Assembly: GCA_001783695.1 (NCBI GenBank)
Contig: MFNE01000053.1
Span: 1-54,827, forward strand
DNA length: 54,827 bases
Origin: Candidatus Lambdaproteobacteria bacterium RIFOXYD2_FULL_50_16
GTDB lineage: Bacteria; SAR324; XYD2-FULL-50-16
Direction of reading: 5' to 3'
Shown: in pieces, positions 8,946-17,918 of the stretch
How the letters are laid out: each line of letters opens with the position of its first letter
Position numbering within the stretch: position 1 is the first letter of the stretch
Made by a program: the position numbers and the translations under genes
Notes under the pieces: generated by a model
Seen by the model: only the letters and a program-made list of their open reading frames with translations
Databases searched by the model: none
Told to the model about the DNA's origin: nothing

Positions 8946-9280
8946 TCAACATCCGTTCGCCTTGGAGGCCTAGCTGGTTTCTGCTATTAGAGCACAAAGG
9001 GGCTTTTGCTTCTAGGTCAATTTGGGTCATTTTAGGCCTTTTTAAGCCTCCTTGCCAAGCTTTTAAAAAGGGCGGCCAAACCGCGACCAATCCAGTCGCG
9101 AAGCCTGACCAGCCCACCCAGGGGAGCGCTGGTTTGAGGCCCCTAAAAACGGGGATCAAAACCAAGATTTTCTAAAAAACTTTCTAAGGCCTGGGCTCAG
9201 GCCTGGGCAAAATGGGTTAAAATCGGTAGAACCGAGGGCAGGGCTTTGAAATAAATTGGTTAAGAAGGCAAATACTAACT
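8946..9280. other. Intergenic region upstream of the divergent barrel and kinase genes
   Basis: About 335 bases without a convincing gene. It contains one compact inverted repeat, AGGCCTG (9187-9193) with CAGGCCT (9198-9204), next to an A/T-rich stretch at 9165-9186. In the minus direction this resembles a weak terminator, but no minus-strand gene lies upstream of it. The region must carry the promoter of the minus-strand barrel operon, which I cannot place with certainty. Confidence 0.3.
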
Positions 9281-9309
9281 TTGTCAATTAGCCTTGAGTG
9301 TGGTTTTAT
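9281..9309 (+). promoter_or_regulatory. Sigma70-type promoter of the DISM hybrid kinase
   Basis: TTGTCA (9281-9286, 5/6 match to the -35 consensus), a 17-base spacer, and TTTTAT (9304-9309, 4/6 match to the -10 consensus). It lies 38 bases before the chosen ATG at 9347, which argues against the longer TTG reading that begins at 9281. Confidence 0.5.
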
Positions 9310-9346
9310 AGCAGGTCCACTTGGGCAGGCAACGTTTAGGAAACCT

Positions 9347-12118
9347 ATGAAGAACTGGCAAGCATTTGGTTGGATGATGGGCTTATGGCTGCTCCTGGCC
9401 AGCCCGGCCGGGGCGCTTCCGTTGGCCCAAGAGGGCCGCTTGGACCTGCGGGGGCTGGAATCCTTGTTTGAGGCGCCCATTCCTTTAAAAGGGGATTGGA
9501 AGTTTTATTGGGGCCAAGCAGTTACCCCTGAAACCTTAGACCAATCTAGCCCCACAGGCCCGATTCGGGTACCTTCGCTTTGGTGGGACGCTGCCAAGGT
9601 TTATAGCCAAGTCAAGATTTGGGGCGTGGCCAGCTATCACTTGTTTATCCTCCTACCCCCAGAAACCCCTGAGCTAGTCCTTTCGATTCCTATTTTACAA
9701 TCTGCCTCCAAGGTTTTTGTAAATGGTCAGTTGGCCTGGGCACGAGGGCAGGTGGGGGACTCTTATGAAACCTCCAAGCCAAGCTGGATGCCTAGCCAAA
9801 TAGATTTGCCCAAAGGCCTTAGCCATATCGACCTATTAGTGCAGGTTTCCAATTTCAACCATGTCCGTGGTGGGATGACCATGCCCTTTGTTTTGGGTGC
9901 CCGCGCAGAAATGGCTAAACGAAAATCGTACCGGTTACTCTCGGAAACCTTAATCTTCACCTGCCTATTACTCACCGGCCTTTACAACCTAGCCCTGTGT
10001 TTGTACCGCCGAAACGACCATCTGGCGCTCTATTTCTCGTTAACCTGTATAAGCCTCTCTGCTAGGCTATTGGTCACCGGAGAAATGTTGACCCTAGATT
10101 GGTTCCCAGATCATTATGAACTATTAATCAAAGCCCGCAATTTCCCGGATTACTTAGCACTGATATTTTTCTGTCTCTATACCCACGCAAGCTTTCCCAA
10201 TGAATTTAGCTCCCGCGCCACCCGGATCTTTGTGTGGGGATTGGGCTTTGGCTGTGTTTCAATATTATTAAACGCCCGTTGGCTAACCTTTGTGATGGTA
10301 GGGGCTGAGGTGTTGATTGGAATCGCTGCTGTTTGGGGAATTGGGGTCGCCATTTTAGCCTTGTACCGGGGGCGGGAAGGGGCCAAAGCATATGCCTTGG
10401 GCTTTGCCCTCTTTGGACCTACCGCGATTAACGACGTGCTTCATGCCAATGGGGTGATTCATACCCAATACCTCGCCCCCTATGGCATGGCCATCTTTTT
10501 TGTGACCCAGGCGTTAGGTATAAGTTATCGGTTTTCTACCGCCTTTGTGGCCGTGCAAGCGTTATCCGAAGAATTAAACAAAAAAAATCAAGACCTCGAA
10601 GAACTCAACCTTCTTAAAGACCAGTTTTTGGCCAACACCTCTCATGAGCTAAAAAGCCCATTGCAAGGGATTATTGGCATTATCGAATCCTTTCCTCCAG
10701 AAGAGTTTGCTAATCTCACCCAAAAGGGGCGCGACGGACTTCGGTTGGTGGGTTATTCGGCTCGGCGGTTAGCTAATTTAGTAAACGATCTCTTAGACAT
10801 TGCCCAAATCCGCGACAAACGCCTGGTTTTGCACCTGGAACCGACCGATCTAAAGGTCGCCTCCGAGTGGGTTTGCCAACTTTGCGAACCCTCTCTTAAA
10901 AAAGGGAAGGCCCAATTACAAAATCAAATCCCCGAAGATTTCCCTTGGGTGAATGCGGACCCACAAAGATTGCAACAAATCTTCTATAACCTTATCGACA
11001 ATGCCATTAAATTTACCCCTAGTGGGCTAATAAGTATTTCCGCCTTCCAAGAAGGGACGAGGGCCCGCATTGAGGTCAGTGACCAAGGTATGGGGATGGA
11101 TCAACGCCTCCTCGCCAAGGTTTTGGAGCCCTTTGTGCAGGGCGAGGGTTCGATGGAGCGGGCACACCAGGGTTCGGGATTGGGGCTGTCGATCTCTGAA
11201 AATTTAATTAGATTACAAGGGGGCTCGATTGAAATTAAAAGCAGCCCCGGTTTGGGAACCAAAGTAATTTTTTATTTAGACTTGGCCGTAAAAAACCAGT
11301 CTTCTCAACTGGCAGATAAACCGACCTCTGCCTATGAACCCCAGTTATCCTTAGAACCAGTTGAAACATCGGCTCAAGACCTCAAATCAGGGCCTTATAT
11401 TTTAATCGTGGACGACGAACCTGCGAGCGCCCTTGCCCAGCAGAACCTTCTTGAGCAAAAAGGATATCAGGTTCAAGTCGCCTATAGCGGAAAGGAAGGG
11501 CTAGAACTCATTAAACACCGGTTGCCTGAATTAATCTTAGCCGATTTAATGATGCCCCGGATGAGTGGCCTTCAGTTCTGCCAACTGGTTAGAGAGCGTT
11601 GGGACGCCTCGGATTTGCCCGTGTTGATTTTAACCGCGCAAGTCAACCCTAGTGTCCAACTAGACTCCTTCGACCAAGGCGCAAACGATTATGTAGCCAA
11701 ACCTTATGACCCAAAAGAGTTAATCGCCCGGATTGAAAATCAACTCAAACTCAAAGAGTTATCTAAACTTCGCCGCGAACTGGATAGTCTTAAGGAGCAA
11801 GATTCAGAAAATTTACGCAATTTATTGGTCAGGTTGATGACCCTTTGCTTGACCCTTTGGGAGCAAAAAACCGGAAAAAGTAAACTGCAACTGGCTGAAA
11901 CCAGCGGAATTTGGACGGTTTACCTGGACGGGACCACCTACAAAACGAGAACCCTTGACCGTTATTTACAGGTCGCCCGATTGCCCGCCAAGCCTCGCTG
12001 GCGTGATGTGGTGGGCACGGCTAATTTTATCTTAGCCCAAATTGAATTAGACCCCGACCAGCGCCAACAAGTCGAAAAACTCCGCCAAGAAATCGAAGGG
12101 TTGATGGCGCTCGCTTAA
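9347..12118 (+). CDS. DISM-type (7TMR) hybrid sensor histidine kinase with receiver and extra C-terminal domain
   Basis: A ~920-residue inner-membrane sensor. Order of parts: signal peptide (MKNWQAFGWMM...), a periplasmic galactose-binding-like DISM domain (about 30-180, with GDWKFYWG), seven transmembrane helices (about 185-390), a short coiled coil, a HisKA domain with His433 in SHELKSP, a HATPase domain (NLIDNAIKF, DQGMGMD, GSGLGLSI) and a receiver domain with Asp733 in LADLMMPRMSG. After the receiver come ~130 more residues (LTLWEQKTGKSKL, RTLDRYLQVARLP, PRWRDVV) that form a separate domain; I have seen this arrangement in Leptospira-like DISM kinases but know no function. The start at 9347 has AGGA upstream and begins the signal peptide. 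It likely senses a periplasmic ligand and signals by phosphotransfer. No partner regulator is adjacent. Confidence 0.88.
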   Translation: MKNWQAFGWMMGLWLLLASPAGALPLAQEGRLDLRGLESLFEAPIPLKGDWKFYWGQAVTPETLDQSSPTGPIRVPSLWWDAAKVYSQVKIWGVASYHLFILLPPETPELVLSIPILQSASKVFVNGQLAWARGQVGDSYETSKPSWMPSQIDLPKGLSHIDLLVQVSNFNHVRGGMTMPFVLGARAEMAKRKSYRLLSETLIFTCLLLTGLYNLALCLYRRNDHLALYFSLTCISLSARLLVTGEMLTLDWFPDHYELLIKARNFPDYLALIFFCLYTHASFPNEFSSRATRIFVWGLGFGCVSILLNARWLTFVMVGAEVLIGIAAVWGIGVAILALYRGREGAKAYALGFALFGPTAINDVLHANGVIHTQYLAPYGMAIFFVTQALGISYRFSTAFVAVQALSEELNKKNQDLEELNLLKDQFLANTSHELKSPLQGIIGIIESFPPEEFANLTQKGRDGLRLVGYSARRLANLVNDLLDIAQIRDKRLVLHLEPTDLKVASEWVCQLCEPSLKKGKAQLQNQIPEDFPWVNADPQRLQQIFYNLIDNAIKFTPSGLISISAFQEGTRARIEVSDQGMGMDQRLLAKVLEPFVQGEGSMERAHQGSGLGLSISENLIRLQGGSIEIKSSPGLGTKVIFYLDLAVKNQSSQLADKPTSAYEPQLSLEPVETSAQDLKSGPYILIVDDEPASALAQQNLLEQKGYQVQVAYSGKEGLELIKHRLPELILADLMMPRMSGLQFCQLVRERWDASDLPVLILTAQVNPSVQLDSFDQGANDYVAKPYDPKELIARIENQLKLKELSKLRRELDSLKEQDSENLRNLLVRLMTLCLTLWEQKTGKSKLQLAETSGIWTVYLDGTTYKTRTLDRYLQVARLPAKPRWRDVVGTANFILAQIELDPDQRQQVEKLRQEIEGLMALA

Positions 12119-12274
12119 CAACGGGTCTATAAAGCATTCGCGCCTGCCTGATGCCCGAAACCACGGTTTTAGACCTGGAACAATAGTTTCTAAAGGTAAT
12201 AGAAAAACCAAGGGCGTTAACCCAGTATGGATTAGGGGGTTAATGGCGCTCGCCTACGTAATTCTGGTCATCTT

Positions 12275-12310
12275 ACAGGAGTTTAATTTTTATAAAATTA
12301 AGACCCCTGT
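12275..12310. repeat. A/T-rich inverted repeat between convergent genes
   Basis: ACAGG (12275-12279) and TTAATTTT pair with AAAATTAA and CCTGT (12306-12310), leaving small internal mismatches and a TAT loop. It sits in the 267-base gap between the kinase and the convergent ubiD-family gene and could act as a bidirectional transcription stop, although a long T-run is missing. The rest of this gap shows nothing recognisable. Confidence 0.4.
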
Positions 12311-12385
12311 TTAGTAAAAACCCAATAGGTACGAGTTTGAACAAGGCGTAATAAAAAGAAAATATCTTTCTGGAATGAAAAAATT

Positions 12386-14158
12386 CTATTTTTGACGGCA
12401 GGCCTTGGCGATTGCGGCACCCCATTTTTCCTCGACCCCTTGGGCGATTTTAGGATTAGGGACCAAAGTGCTAGGGTACCAGGATTTCATCCGGCAGTCG
12501 AGCACCAAGGGGCCTTCAATGCCCACGTGGAAGCGCTCCACCCGTTGGGCACCATAAAGGTCGGCAGCTGGTTCAAAGCGGGTGAAACAATACCAAATAA
12601 AATCTTCGTTTGACTGCGCTGCCGCTTCGGGTTCGTCGGTGAGGATTACCCAGGAGAATTTTTGGATACTAGGCTCTAAAGCCAACCATTTGGCTAGTTC
12701 CTTCTCCTTTTCCCAAGGGGCCCCACCCACACAAAGTACACCTGGGCAAAAAAGGTGGGCCTCTCCTAGCCTTGAATCGGACCAAGGGCCTTTCCAGCGG
12801 GTGGCGAGGTCCCGTTTTTTTTCGCCTAACCCAAGCAAAATGGCCTTGGACCCCAGGTTCACTTGGGGGCCGGTGTAGTCTAGGGTGTCTTGGGAGATGT
12901 TGGCGAGTACATGCAGGTCCGTGGTCATGTCGCTGCGTTCTAAAACAGTGGTGATCAACTGGCGGAAGTTTTTAAGTTCAATCTCTTGATCGGTGACCAT
13001 CAAAAACTTAGTCAGCGAGAGTTGCCCCTCGGACAAGATACGAAGCGCAGCAGTGAAAGCTTCTTTGGGGTATCGGTCCTTAACAATCGCCCCAGCTAAC
13101 GAATGGACCCCCGATTCCTCAAAGGCCCAAAGCTTTTTGACTTGGTGCAACACCAAGGGGAACAGCGGCTCAAGTAGTTCTTGCAGATATTCGGCAATAA
13201 AATGGTCCTCTTGAGGAGGGCGGCCTACGACCGTGGCGGGCCAGATGGCGTCTTTACGGTGGTGGACCGATTGGACCTCTAGGTAGGGGTAGTTATGTTG
13301 CAGACTATAATAACCATAATGATCCCCAAAGGGTCCTTCAGGCCGCCGTTTATAAGGCGGAATCAAGCCGGAAATCATAAAATCCGCTTGCAGCGCCATG
13401 CGGGTTCCCAGATTATCGAGCCGCCCGACCTCTAGTTTTTCTCCCATCAACAAGCTGGCAAAGAGGAGTTCTGGGATGTCTTCGGGCAAGGGGGCCACCG
13501 CGGCAATAGTCAGGGCCGGGGGGCCGCCAACAAAAACACGGGCTGGTAAAGAGCGATTAAGGGCTTCGGCCTCATGGTAATGATAACCCCCACCTCGATG
13601 GATTTGAATATGCATCCCGGCGGTTTTTTCATCAAAAAGCTGCACCCGGTACATCCCCAGGTTGCCTTTTCCCGATTTGGGCGATTCTGTGTAAACCAAA
13701 GGCAAGGTGATAAAGGCACCGCCGTCTTCAGGCCAGGACTTGATCTGGGGGAGTTGGTCTAGCCCGGAAACCTGCTCAGCCAAGACCGGGCCCTGATGTT
13801 TGGTCTTAAGCCCCACCTTGAGCCCCGTCAGGGCCAAGTGCTTGGCGTCCCACAATTTTTTAGGGCTAGGAGGCAGCAGGCCATCGACGGCCTGGGCTAG
13901 GTCTTTGATAAACTGGCCCGGCTTGGAGCCAAAGGCTAAATCAATCCTTTTTTGAGACCCGTAGAGGTTGGTCGCTACTGGAAATTTTGTGCCTTTGACT
14001 TGGGTAAACAAGAGGGCGGGACCCTTTTGCGCTACGACCCGCCTTTGCACCTCGGCTAGTTCTTGGTCAGGGTCTATCGGCGCCTCAAAGCGCCAAAGCT
14101 CCCCTTCTTGGGCTAATTTATCAACAAATTGGCGAGTCGAGGTGAGGTTATTTTTCAT
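12386..14158 (-). CDS. UbiD-family prenylated-FMN decarboxylase (probably menaquinone pathway type)
   Basis: A 590-residue UbiD-type decarboxylase. Family landmarks are present: TNLYGSQKR near residue 65, GMYRVQLFD (prFMN-contact region), IHRGGGYHYHEAE, GDHYGYYS preceded by the conserved EGPFG (catalytic Glu region), HHRKDAIWPATVVGRPPQED, and LTKFLMVTD. Length is somewhat above E. coli UbiD (~497) and fits the long forms often annotated as menaquinone-biosynthesis decarboxylases (futalosine pathway). The substrate cannot be decided from the sequence. It needs prenyl-FMN from a UbiX protein, not encoded in this window. Its start overlaps the end of lspA by 11 bases, so it is the last gene of the htpG-led cluster. 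Confidence 0.85.
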   Translation of the reverse strand: MKNNLTSTRQFVDKLAQEGELWRFEAPIDPDQELAEVQRRVVAQKGPALLFTQVKGTKFPVATNLYGSQKRIDLAFGSKPGQFIKDLAQAVDGLLPPSPKKLWDAKHLALTGLKVGLKTKHQGPVLAEQVSGLDQLPQIKSWPEDGGAFITLPLVYTESPKSGKGNLGMYRVQLFDEKTAGMHIQIHRGGGYHYHEAEALNRSLPARVFVGGPPALTIAAVAPLPEDIPELLFASLLMGEKLEVGRLDNLGTRMALQADFMISGLIPPYKRRPEGPFGDHYGYYSLQHNYPYLEVQSVHHRKDAIWPATVVGRPPQEDHFIAEYLQELLEPLFPLVLHQVKKLWAFEESGVHSLAGAIVKDRYPKEAFTAALRILSEGQLSLTKFLMVTDQEIELKNFRQLITTVLERSDMTTDLHVLANISQDTLDYTGPQVNLGSKAILLGLGEKKRDLATRWKGPWSDSRLGEAHLFCPGVLCVGGAPWEKEKELAKWLALEPSIQKFSWVILTDEPEAAAQSNEDFIWYCFTRFEPAADLYGAQRVERFHVGIEGPLVLDCRMKSWYPSTLVPNPKIAQGVEEKWGAAIAKACRQK

Positions 14159-14627
14159 GGACCCTTTCTTTGAAGCTGTAAATCAACACCAAAACAAACC
14201 CGATACTAATCAAGTCGTCGGCCAGATTGTTTACAAAAAAGCTTTGGTCGAAATAGTAAAAATGCATATAATCGGTAACACTGCCCCGCCAGCCTCGGTC
14301 GATTAGATTGCCCAAGGCCCCACCCAAAATCAGGGCAAAGCCCAAACGCTCACCCCGTTGGTAACTTGGCCAATGCTTTTTTAAATATACCAACAACCCC
14401 AACACCACCAAGGCCGACACCCCTGTCAAAAACAGGGCACGCATCGACTCGGGCAGATCGGCGAAGAGGGAAAAGCTAATCCCCCGGTTTTCTTGATAGG
14501 TTAGGTTGATCAAGTTTGGGATCAGGTCGATCACCTGACCATCCCCCATTTGTTGGCGCACGGCTAACTTAACCAACTGGTCTAAAACCGCCAAAAAAAT
14601 TGCCAAAATTAGATAAAAAGCCATCAT
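14148..14627 (-). CDS. lspA: Lipoprotein signal peptidase (signal peptidase II)
   Basis: The 159-residue inner-membrane aspartyl protease cleaves the signal peptide from prolipoproteins after lipidation. Four hydrophobic helices are visible, and the signature blocks are present: NLTYQENRGISFSL, LGGALGNLIDR, then GSVTDY with catalytic Asp119 and NNLADD with catalytic Asp137. Length is normal for the family. It overlaps the TPR lipoprotein gene by 4 bases (ATGA) upstream and the ubiD-family gene downstream. Its context is fitting, because two of the upstream genes encode lipoproteins that need it. Confidence 0.95.
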   Translation of the reverse strand: MMAFYLILAIFLAVLDQLVKLAVRQQMGDGQVIDLIPNLINLTYQENRGISFSLFADLPESMRALFLTGVSALVVLGLLVYLKKHWPSYQRGERLGFALILGGALGNLIDRGWRGSVTDYMHFYYFDQSFFVNNLADDLISIGFVLVLIYSFKERVHEK

Positions 14628-16387
14628 TGGGGTAGGGGAAACTGATTAAAACGCTCTTTTTGGCCCGCTTTGAAATAATATTCCCAAAGGCGGAATCCAA
14701 ATAGTTGGTTGTAGCGGTGTCGGAAGCGTTGCATCTCTTCTAACAGGGGAATCGCTTGGGCATATTGCCCCAAGAGGCCCAAAGCCAAGGTATAAGCTTG
14801 AACTAAATCGGGCTGGCGAGGCCAGGTGCGTAACGCTTGGCGTAGGGTCTCGGCAGCTTGGGCAACTTGGCCTCGACGTATCTTAGACTGGGCTAAAAGC
14901 AGATGGGCCCGCCCCTCACCCCGGCGTTGATCAAGTAGTGGGTTTAAAATAGTTTCTAGTTCTTGGTGTTTGCCGGTTAAAAGATAACCCTTGGCCAAAA
15001 CCAATTTGACTTCAAAGTCGGTGGGGCGCTCTTTAAGCAAGCGTTGAGCCCGGCCAAGCCCAGTATCAAACAGACCGCGCGAAAGCTCTAGGCGGGCCAT
15101 AGCCAGTTCGGCTTGGGGGTCACTGCCTTTTTTAAGCACCCGGGTAAGTAAGGCTTCGGCCGTGCCATAATCCCCCTTCATCTCAGCCAAATAAGCCTTG
15201 ATAAGAAGTATGCCTCGATGGTCTTGATCGGTGCCACCCCGCTGGACCTCGGTCTGGGCCTCATCCCAAAGCCCCTGGCGAATCAAAGAGGCCAGATAGG
15301 CTAAGCGAATTTCTAAAGAACTAGGGGCGAGGCTGCGGGCTTTGGCTAAAGCCATTTCTTCGCCCGCATAGTCCGCCTCTTCTAGGTAGGCCCGAGCAAT
15401 TAATAGATGGGCCTGGGCATCGCGGGGGTTGATTTTTAAGGCCCGTTGTAAGCAACGTTCCGCCTCTTCAGGGCGACCCAGTTCTAAATACAATTCTCCT
15501 TGGTAGAGGTAGAGTTCCTCTGAATCGGGCTCTAAGGTAAGTTCCTTTTCCACCTGCCCTAAAAGCACCGCTGGAGGGCTTTGGTGACGGCCAATTTTAA
15601 GGAGCAACACCCTAGAAGCGGCAGAGGATTCTTTTTGTCGAGCCAATGTTTTTTGGGCGACCTCTGGGCGGCCTTCGGATAGTTCTAGTCGGGCTAAAGC
15701 CAACAACACCCGGTCTTGGTTGCCAAAACGTTTGAGCCAGTCCTCTAAAATCAACCGCGCCTTGTAGCTCGCCCCTTGCCCGCCATAAAGCTGGGCTAAA
15801 AGCAGGGTGCCTTCTACCGAGTTGGGCTTAATCTTTAAAGCGGCCTCTAATTCTAAGGTGAGGCTGGCCAAGTCGGGAGCATTCTCGGGTAGGGTCATAG
15901 CAATCCGCACCTTGGCTAGGCGGGCGTCGAAGTATAGGGGTTCAATCTCTAGGGCTAGTTTAAGCTGGGACAAGGCTTCTTCGCTCCGACCTGTGGCTTC
16001 TAGCGAAAGTGCCAAAAAGTAATAAGCCTCTAATAGTCGATTGTCTAACTTAAGCGCCGCTGAAAGCAGATTAACCGCTTGAAAATAGTCGCCCATTTGG
16101 TACTGGATCTGCCCGGCCAAAAGCCGGTAGCTGGCGGACTGCGGTTCTAAAACCACCGCCCGCTCAATCGCTTGCGCCGCCCCTTCAAATTCCCTGGATT
16201 GCTCAAGGACCCAAGCCATCTGGTAATGGGCTTGGTGGTCTTTGGGGTCTTTAAATAACCTTTGCTCAAGGCTTAAACGCAGTGCCTCTGGGCTGCCTAG
16301 GCGGACTAGATCGGCCTCGGGCGTCTGCGGACCAGTGGCGCAGGCGGTTAGGGCAAACAGCAGGCTTAAAAAAAACAGGGTTTTCAT
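14624..16387 (-). CDS. TPR-repeat lipoprotein
   Basis: The 587-residue protein opens with a lipoprotein signal (ALTAC, Cys16). The rest is about 14-15 tetratricopeptide-like helical pairs (for example AHYQMAWVLEQSREFEGAAQA, LYLYQGELYLELGRPEEAE, AHLLIARAYLEEADYAGEE). TPR lipoproteins of this size act as scaffolds in outer-membrane assembly, exopolysaccharide export or secretion. Here the neighbours (lptD, lspA, lipoproteins) suggest an envelope-assembly role, which is inference. The gene ends 4 bases into lspA. The 46-base gap to the preceding lipoprotein gene is the widest inside this cluster. Confidence 0.85.
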   Translation of the reverse strand: MKTLFFLSLLFALTACATGPQTPEADLVRLGSPEALRLSLEQRLFKDPKDHQAHYQMAWVLEQSREFEGAAQAIERAVVLEPQSASYRLLAGQIQYQMGDYFQAVNLLSAALKLDNRLLEAYYFLALSLEATGRSEEALSQLKLALEIEPLYFDARLAKVRIAMTLPENAPDLASLTLELEAALKIKPNSVEGTLLLAQLYGGQGASYKARLILEDWLKRFGNQDRVLLALARLELSEGRPEVAQKTLARQKESSAASRVLLLKIGRHQSPPAVLLGQVEKELTLEPDSEELYLYQGELYLELGRPEEAERCLQRALKINPRDAQAHLLIARAYLEEADYAGEEMALAKARSLAPSSLEIRLAYLASLIRQGLWDEAQTEVQRGGTDQDHRGILLIKAYLAEMKGDYGTAEALLTRVLKKGSDPQAELAMARLELSRGLFDTGLGRAQRLLKERPTDFEVKLVLAKGYLLTGKHQELETILNPLLDQRRGEGRAHLLLAQSKIRRGQVAQAAETLRQALRTWPRQPDLVQAYTLALGLLGQYAQAIPLLEEMQRFRHRYNQLFGFRLWEYYFKAGQKERFNQFPLPQ

Positions 16388-16433
16388 GGTTCTCCAATCT
16401 CGGCTTTAAGCCTAACCTTGCTGGCCGATTAAC

Positions 16434-17264
16434 TCAAGGGCTTAGGCCCTCTAAGACCAAAGGGGCCGATAGGTTTCCAAAACGGTCACTATAGTGTATC
16501 CAAATTGGTTCTGGGCCCACTTCGATATCGAGGGCACCTGTGTAGATTGAACCTTCGTTTAGCGGATGTTCAACCCCCTCAATCAAACTATAGAGGGTAA
16601 GCCCATAATACAACCGGTCACTATAAACGCCCCCTTGCGGGTCAATCCGGGTCACCTCCCGCTCTAAAAGAGGCTCCCATTTGATCGCCAACCGCCGCCG
16701 ATCTGGACAGGGGAAATCACATTGGGCTGGGGTAAATCGGTGGTTAAGTAGTTTGGGTACAGGTAGGTTTCCTGGACGTTGCACCACCAAGGGGACAGAA
16801 GCAGGATTTTTGCTTCCGTCGATAGTTCGGTATTCTAAGGTAAATTCGGGCGCAGCCTCCACAAAGTCTGGGGGTAATTCGAGGGTGTAACTATCTTTAA
16901 ACCGATAAGCGCGGGCTTCGGCGAGGGCCTGGGTTTTTTGCTGGTCTAGTTCGCCAGGGGTGAGGCTTAGCCCGTCTCCAGATATCTTGACCCAGCCCGC
17001 CCCTTGTGCGCCACAACTGGGGCAATTGGGTTCGCCTATATACAAGCGGAAATGGTCGATCTCGCTCGCCAAATGAGCCCGTTCCTTAGGATCCTCTTGG
17101 GCCAAGGCCCAGGTGAAAACGAGCCACTGGTCTTTGTAGTAGGGAGCGGCTACTTTTAAAGGCATAAGGTGTTGATTAAGGTCGAGTCTAGGCACAGGGG
17201 GCGTGCGCCGCCCACAGCCTAAGCTCAGTAATATAACAAAAATAATGGGTGCCCAATTTTTCAT
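16434..17264 (-). CDS. LptM-like N-terminus lipoprotein with fibronectin-III-like region
   Basis: A 276-residue lipoprotein: signal peptide, lipobox LSLGC (Cys17), then CGRRTPPVPRL. That mature N-terminus resembles the CGxKGPLxxP motif of LptM/YifL and the CGKKGPPxPP start of fibronectin-type lipoproteins of delta-like bacteria. The remainder is beta-rich, with two regions that look like fibronectin type III repeats (residues ~45-165 and ~170-270), and a CPSC pair around residue 100. It lies two genes downstream of lptD and starts on the last base of the barrel gene's stop codon (TAATG). A supporting role in LPS transport is possible; no direct proof is in the sequence. Confidence 0.65.
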   Translation of the reverse strand: MKNWAPIIFVILLSLGCGRRTPPVPRLDLNQHLMPLKVAAPYYKDQWLVFTWALAQEDPKERAHLASEIDHFRLYIGEPNCPSCGAQGAGWVKISGDGLSLTPGELDQQKTQALAEARAYRFKDSYTLELPPDFVEAAPEFTLEYRTIDGSKNPASVPLVVQRPGNLPVPKLLNHRFTPAQCDFPCPDRRRLAIKWEPLLEREVTRIDPQGGVYSDRLYYGLTLYSLIEGVEHPLNEGSIYTGALDIEVGPEPIWIHYSDRFGNLSAPLVLEGLSP

Positions 17265-17917
17265 TAGAAGTTGGCGATTAGGTTTAATTCCAACCGACTC
17301 GAGTAAGACCAGGGGTCCGTCGAGCCTAGGGGGGCTAAAAGGCCATAAGAGGCAAAGAAAAAATGGCTCAAGTGGGCTCGAAAGCGCAGGTGGGCCAGGG
17401 GGCCGTTTGCTTTGATAGGGTCATCGAGCCGCTCTTCAGTAGCCACCTGGGGGTAATATCCTGGTTGATAACTAAGGTTGAACGCCCCTAATCCCAAGTC
17501 CAGGTAAAAATAATGGGGCACTAGGCGCAAGGCGTATCCGGCTGAAGCCAAGTCCAGGTGGTACTTGAGAAGGTTGTACCGCTGGTTGTTTGTGTTATAG
17601 CTGGTTTGCAGTTTCGAGGTTCGGTCAAAAAAGCCATAATCAAACCACCAGCCCCGCATTAAACACCCAAGCCCCATGGCCGAACTTCGGCCATAATTTA
17701 ACCCACTCCAATAGGCAGGCCCCGCCCCTTGGTCGTAAAGATCTTTGCTACCTAACCTAAAGGCGTCGTTACCCATGCCATAGCCAACATGGCAAGCCCA
17801 GACCTTTTCGGCGAGCATCACCCCCGTTCCGCTGGGGCGGGCCACTGGGCGTAGGGGCTCGGCTAACCCCAAGGCCGGAAGTGCCAAACAAAAAAGGATC
17901 AGCCAAAACCTGTTCAT
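17264..17917 (-). CDS. Small outer-membrane beta-barrel protein
   Basis: 217 residues with a cleavable signal peptide (ends ALGLAEP). The mature part is rich in Tyr, Gly and Leu with alternating strand patterns, and the final segment SRLELNLIANF ends in Phe, as in barrels inserted by BamA. I do not recognise the family. It starts 2 bases after lptD stops and is coupled to the following lipoprotein gene through a TAATG junction, so it is probably made together with the LPS translocon. Confidence 0.65.
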   Translation of the reverse strand: MNRFWLILFCLALPALGLAEPLRPVARPSGTGVMLAEKVWACHVGYGMGNDAFRLGSKDLYDQGAGPAYWSGLNYGRSSAMGLGCLMRGWWFDYGFFDRTSKLQTSYNTNNQRYNLLKYHLDLASAGYALRLVPHYFYLDLGLGAFNLSYQPGYYPQVATEERLDDPIKANGPLAHLRFRAHLSHFFFASYGLLAPLGSTDPWSYSSRLELNLIANF

Positions 17918-17918
17918 T

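Noticed and set aside
9281..9346. 22-codon N-terminal extension of the DISM kinase from a TTG
   Set aside because: A good promoter sits on these bases, and the ATG at 9347 has a ribosome site and begins the signal peptide.
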